Positions 59,245-64,000 of a DNA stretch of 64,000 nt are shown here, piece by piece. The stretch comes from Corbicula japonica (taxonomy: Eukaryota > Mollusca > Bivalvia > Venerida > Cyrenidae): positions 3,026,303 through 3,090,302 of the forward strand of contig JAZAYU010000061.1 in NCBI GenBank assembly GCA_038501625.1, read 5' to 3'. Within the stretch, counting starts at the first letter, position 1. Each line of letters begins with the position of its first letter. A program made the translations under genes and the position numbers. The notes beneath the pieces are model-generated. The model made no database searches and was not told the DNA's origin. It saw only the letters and a program-made list of their open reading frames with translations.

Positions 59245-60300
59245 AATAACTACAATAATTATTAATTATTTTCATCAGTAAGTGTTATTTAATTATTGAT
59301 TACAGTTTACAGTTTTAAAGTAATCGCCGGATTTCTAATAAACAATTTGTTGGCGGGGATTTATTATAAATTTTCTTTGATCTAAAATGTGAAGTTCCTA
59401 GAAACCGTCAAATGTTCCAATTGTTTCTTTTGATATGTAACAACTGTTCAAACATTTGCAACAGATGTCTTATTGTGCGTATCTTCATTAACTTTCGTCA
59501 ATATGGTTGGATGTCTTCCTTTTTTAAGCAAAATATATTTACTAAGTAATACAAAATGTAAGCCGATGACTACCATTACATAAGAAAGTCATATAAATAA
59601 TAGCGCACAATAAGTGAAGAATGTTAAATTATAAAACAAAAAAGTTAAAAATTCGGGCATAATTGACAGAAAGTCTATAAAATAAGCTTAAGAACAGACA
59701 ACTGTCGTCAAATGATCTGATTCGTTAGTTCAAACATTGGAGTTACCAAATAAAATGCTTAGCTGATGTATTTAGTTAACCTTTTGCTTTCTACGAACAC
59801 ATCGACAACCATCAAAGGTTTACTGAGAAATAAATCTACATAATCTCGTATGTGAACCTATATCTGTTTTCATAAGCTTATTTAATTTGGACTTTATTTA
59901 CTTTTTATGGCAGAAGTTTGTTTAAATCAATCTCTGGTGACATCTGCAAGTCGACCCTTCGAATACCGTGATTGAATACAACCGTCTATATGTCTTCTAC
60001 GACAGGCTAATCTTTCTTTATATTTTCGTTTCATTAACAGGTTCATTTCAAGAAAGACCAATTAATTTCTCAGACCAATCCGTATTGTTAAGAATGCCAG
60101 ACAGCCTGTAAATATACTGGCAATCAAAAGAACCCAATGTCCTTGTTCTTGCTCAGCGTACAGCTAAATCTGCTAATCTATGTCATCTAGTCATTTCCAA
60201 TGAAACACGTTAAAGCATATTCGAAACTTGTGTAGTTTTAAATCGATTTCTTTCACTTTTCACTCTGTTCTTTTTCCGAATCTTTCCTCTGATCATTGGT
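59245..60300. other. Non-coding AT-rich stretch
   Basis: No repeat family or exon recognised. Confidence 0.4.
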
Positions 60301-60548
60301 TTACCTCTGATGTTTCAACCAGCTGTACATAAATCCCAATGTTGAAGGTGTGAATTCAAAATTCAGTGAATATTTCTCCAGATCGATCATTCTTTTGAAA
60401 GAGACTGATATTTTAACTGAAACGTTGTGAAGTTTATGTCGTGTTTCAGTATAAAAAACATGACTTTTACGGTACTCACGTTTTATTTCAATCACGTATG
60501 ATTTACCTCCCTCACTGGAAATGCAATGATGTTCGTTTAAACCTGAGT
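60301..60548 (-). CDS. Possible internal or terminal exon, unknown protein
   Basis: A minus-strand frame of about 82 codons reads LNEHHCISSEGGKSYVIEIK onward to FTPSTLGFMYSWLKHQR and then a stop. It begins next to a plausible acceptor (tctattactcag, complement of about 60548-60559), and gaggtaaac at its end could act as a donor. I do not recognise the protein. No neighbouring exon was found. The frame extends into the MITE at 60561-60876, which would then lie in the preceding intron. Confidence 0.22.
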
Positions 60549-60560
60549 AATAGACATTAA

Positions 60561-60876
60561 GGTAGAGGATTTCTAAAAAATTCCCGCGTTTTTTGGCCGA
60601 TTTCGGCCCATTTCGGCAATTTCCGTACAATTTCCGTAATGACGTAAACTATTTGGTACCATCCGTCAATAATCAAATTTCTTGTAAAAACGTTCTATTT
60701 TTTAAAAAGAGGTGAAAATTTCTTTATATTATTGAATTTCCATTACGTAGAATGCCTTTTCAAATAGTCAAACTAAACAGAGTAAAAAAATAATAAAATT
60801 TATAAACCGAAAGTTGTGTGACGTAATAATCCGAAATCGGCCAAAAAACGCGGGAATTTTTTAGGCATACTCTACC
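60561..60876. mobile_element. 316-bp MITE flanked by TTAA
   Basis: TTAA at 60557-60560 and 60877-60880. Inverted ends ggtagaggatttctaaaaaa and the complement of aggcatactctacc, with an almost perfect inner arm aattcccgcgttttttggcc over about 35 bp. The interior is non-coding. Confidence 0.85.
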
Positions 60877-60880
60877 TTAA

Positions 60881-62844
60881 AGAGACGCCTAAACAGAGTT
60901 GTTTATTAAGCTTCACTTATTCTGATTTTATATTAGTAGAAAAAGAATTAATGACATTCTTTAGTGGTTGTAATTATACTCTATCCAATGTATTTGATTA
61001 TTTTCATGTTGTTAGGAACCTCTTATTTCATATTTCAGTACTTCCTTATCATTGAATGATTTACCCAGTAAGTGAAATGATTTGCTTTATAGAATTTTGT
61101 CAACCAATAAGTCAGTTATTGCTTATTAATGATCACTTACAAATTACATCAGCCACGCGGCTATTTCGCGCTTAATTCATATTAACATAATTTGTAAAAT
61201 GCTCATTAATAGACACGAACATATACTTAAAGGATCAAGAAGCATGTGAACAATGCAAGTGTTCCAATCAAGTAAAAACTGAATACTCGTTACATCACCG
61301 TTTGTTCGCGCTGTGTTGGATTTTTGTTTAGAGATTATGATATTTATCTATTTTGGAAGTTGATACAGAGAGAAAAAGTGATGTATTTTTCTCAAAGATA
61401 TAAATATTTTTGCATGCGCAAAACGGGGCTTTAATATCTCGGGGGAGGGGTTGAAGGTATCTCTACTAACCGTTCAACAAAATCTTTATATTCATAATAT
61501 TTGTATTGTTTTTCGCAAGATAAAATCATGACGGTAGCCAAATAGTTCTCTTTTTGTGTATTGTTCGTGGTAGGAAAAATAGGCTAAAGAGTATATAAAT
61601 ACTGTTTCATTTCCTGTTAAGTGTATTAAAAGATTTCCTTGTCTCCGAAGTTGCCAACCTCGCCTAGATTGCTTACCTTAGTACGAACGTAGTACCAGTG
61701 CACATTTGTTAAACAAATACTATTTATTAATAAAACTGGATTCATCGGAACATTTATAAGGTTAAATTAATTTTAGTTGAATTTAGATGTTTATATCTAT
61801 ATTAATGAATTTGATTTGCAATATGTCTATAGCGATTTACAAGAAATGGCAGACAATTCAAATTGAAAGGAGTTATACACGTACTGCGGTACTATATTTA
61901 ATAAATAATAAAATCAAGACACAAATTCAATATTAAGTGTTTAAACCTGAGAGTTTTCAAATTACAGAGATTTGTTATCATTCAAAGCTGACGGAGATAT
62001 TGTAGACAGATATGGGGCTTAGTGTTATCTACTTGGACTGAATACCCGCAGAGCCTTTTTCTGTTAATTATAAGGCGTAATTAGCTTAGGCTAAATACTT
62101 ATCTGCGAAATTATCTAGCGAGACATTAGGAACTGACCGTAAGATTAAACAATAAATCCGCGATAAACAAACATATGTGTTGCAATAATTAACTTTATAC
62201 TGCTACCGAGATAATAAATAGGAAAAAAGTGAAAGATTCATTGCAAAATTCGAGGGAAACGTATAACTAAACAATCAGTCTAAAGGACATTTCGACAAAA
62301 TTGCCATGTCAATGGAAAAAACACATCTATTGGGATGATTTTACGTTGATTCATACTTAGTTAATGGCTTGGTAAACATCTAATATAATTCTTTTTTTTT
62401 ACAATAAAAACAGCTATAATATATTCTGTCATTTTTGTCAACTTGTGCAAATGATAAGCCTTGAAGGAATATGGGAGTGAATGGATATTTGATCATAAAA
62501 ACAACATTGTCTTGATTGCAAATAGCCGTTAGAAATATTGGTGTTTTCCTAATAAATTGAAGCGATTAATCACTATTTTTTATTCTTTTAAACAATGTGA
62601 AATAAATTGAGTTGAATGGAATTCAACTGGCATAATTTGATACTTACTCGGCTGGGCAATAAAGTTATCTATATTTAATAAAGCGAGCTAATCACTATTT
62701 TCAATTCATTTCCAATAACTGACGAATTCGATAGAAATAAAACGGAAATATCATATAAGCCATCACATTAAATCGCATCACAAGAATCCACAGAAATATC
62801 GAAGAAAAAAAGAAAAATATTTCGTTTTTATGAAAGCAAGGTTG
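60881..62844. other. Non-coding AT-rich stretch
   Basis: Nothing recognised. Confidence 0.4.
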
Positions 62845-62982
62845 AAGGTTATAAAGCTAAGATTGGAAACCAGTCTCAAATCTCAAGCATCTGATTGGCT
62901 GAAATGGCGACTGGTCGCCATTTCAGCCAATCAGATGCTTGAGATTTGAGACTGGTTTCCATGCTCAGCTTTATAACCTTGG
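62845..62982. mobile_element. CCAAT-foldback MITE, near-perfect palindrome, copy 4
   Basis: aaggttataaagctaagatt to its complement agctttataacctt, centre gcgactggtcgc, no real spacer. Each arm holds catctgattggctgaaatgg. Nearly identical in layout to 5322-5456. Confidence 0.9.
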
Positions 62983-63565
62983 GCACAAGTATCTTCTACT
63001 GAGTAGTGAAAATATAGTCATTTATGATAAATATTTACCGTTGAACTCCGATATTAAACAACTTTAATGAACGTATAAAACCAGCGATCAATACGATATG
63101 GCAAACAAACACAACCAAACAACACAGCACTGTTCCCGGACATCAAACATTAGGCGTCGAGCAAGTTACAAGCCCAGTTATTTGAATAATAACAAGTGTC
63201 GAACTCTGTCAGTTAGTCTGTCAATATCACTGGTAAAATATCAAACAATTTGCTATAAAGCGCATCCAGAGAAATAGCGTGTCATCTTTAACAGCTTATT
63301 ACAGTTGACGTCAATCAAAGACGCTAGGTTCTGGTATCATATTAACTAAGATCATCGACTCGTTTCCCCTTAATTTGCGGAAGTTGAAAGTATTGACATT
63401 TAAAGATTGCTTCCTGTAAATTATCTGCGTGCGGAACGTACTGAATTAGCGCGTATCATAAAAATCTTCTACATGTAGAATTGCAAAATTCTAGGTTCAT
63501 TAAGAGTGCTTCATTAAGAGAAAGTACCTAATTGTTTTTGTTTCTTTTGCATTCGACGTAATAAA
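62983..63565. other. Non-coding stretch
   Basis: Nothing recognised. Confidence 0.4.
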
Positions 63566-63690
63566 AGCTTTTTTTTCGTTACTTGTGTGTGATGTCTTAT
63601 TTGCAACGGATCATTTTATTAAACCATGCTCTTTTTTTCTTTCCTGCTTTTGTTTAGCTTTGTGATGAAGCTGTGTTTACATGCATGGTC
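63566..63690 (+). mobile_element. Diverged Naiad 3'-end fragment
   Basis: tttttcgttacttgtgtgtg, tgatgtcttatttgc and gatgaagctgtgtttaca follow the family 3' end at reduced identity. Confidence 0.55.
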
Positions 63691-63711
63691 CACTTTTAAC
63701 CTGTTAATCTA

Positions 63712-64000
63712 GATGGGTGTTCAGTTGAATACTTGTGTCGACCTCGGGTACATTGTCAGAATATAAAGTCCAAGAACAAAAAAGCACAAGACTCCTTCAA
63801 ATGTGGCTTTGACCGAAAGAACTTGAAATCATTATCACCCTGTTGACATAAGCAACATAATTTGAAAGTTTGCTGAAGAAATATTAAGAAATGGCAGTTA
63901 AAGCAACGTTAAGTTCTCGTGACGGAAGGATGGACTGACAACGCGATCCCTATGTTTCACCGTTTCTTCGAAATGGCGACAAAAAAAATATTGTTTTTTT
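63712..64000. repeat. Dispersed repeat D2, copy 2, cut by the window end
   Basis: tagatgggtgttcagttgaa, aaagcacaagactccttcaa and gaagaaatattaagaaatgg parallel 52941-53395, with only one internal unit. Confidence 0.75.

Overview
The window looks like nuclear DNA of a bivalve mollusc, most likely a clam. It is AT-rich, gene-poor and full of retroelements and MITEs. It has one intact single-exon rhodopsin-class GPCR with a spliced 5' leader, and no operons, ribosome-binding sites or rRNA. The clam assignment rests mainly on a Penelope-like element (PLE) of the Naiad type (permuted, N-terminal GIY-YIG nuclease). Its long frame is interrupted only by TGA codons, at positions where cysteine is expected. 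From memory, Naiads of clams and spiders are reported to encode selenoproteins. The species cannot be fixed from this window.

Layout. Positions 1-24870 are two diverged tandem copies of one segment: unit A (1 to about 10850) and unit B (about 10852 to 24870). Unit A carries the intact GPCR (6737-8014). Unit B carries a decayed paralogue (20047-20550) whose second half was deleted and filled by about 80 bp of transposon. Both GPCR copies follow the same old PLE remnant, so that insertion predates the duplication. Unit B was later enlarged by two 143-bp satellites and several Naiads. The main one is a head-to-tail pair: a nearly full-length Naiad (12801 to about 16980, minus strand) and a 5'-truncated partner (16981-18353).

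From 24870 to 64000 I see no confident host gene. There are decayed Naiad copies, many copies of a second 3'-anchored repeat (called Rep-1 here), a 210-bp almost perfect palindrome (32394-32603), a 31-bp minisatellite of about 33 units with a higher-order block (33319-34336), a 2.1-kb element with long inverted termini (41313-43419), two TTAA-flanked MITEs, foldback MITEs, and dispersed repeats around 37.0, 53.0, 56.5 and 63.8 kb. One weak exon candidate lies at 60301-60548.

The most interesting items are the multi-UGA Naiad polyprotein with its tandem organisation, Rep-1 as a possible short PLE relative, the GPCR duplication with its TE-patched deletion, and the long palindrome. All relations between copies were judged by eye, so boundaries are approximate unless a target-site duplication is named.
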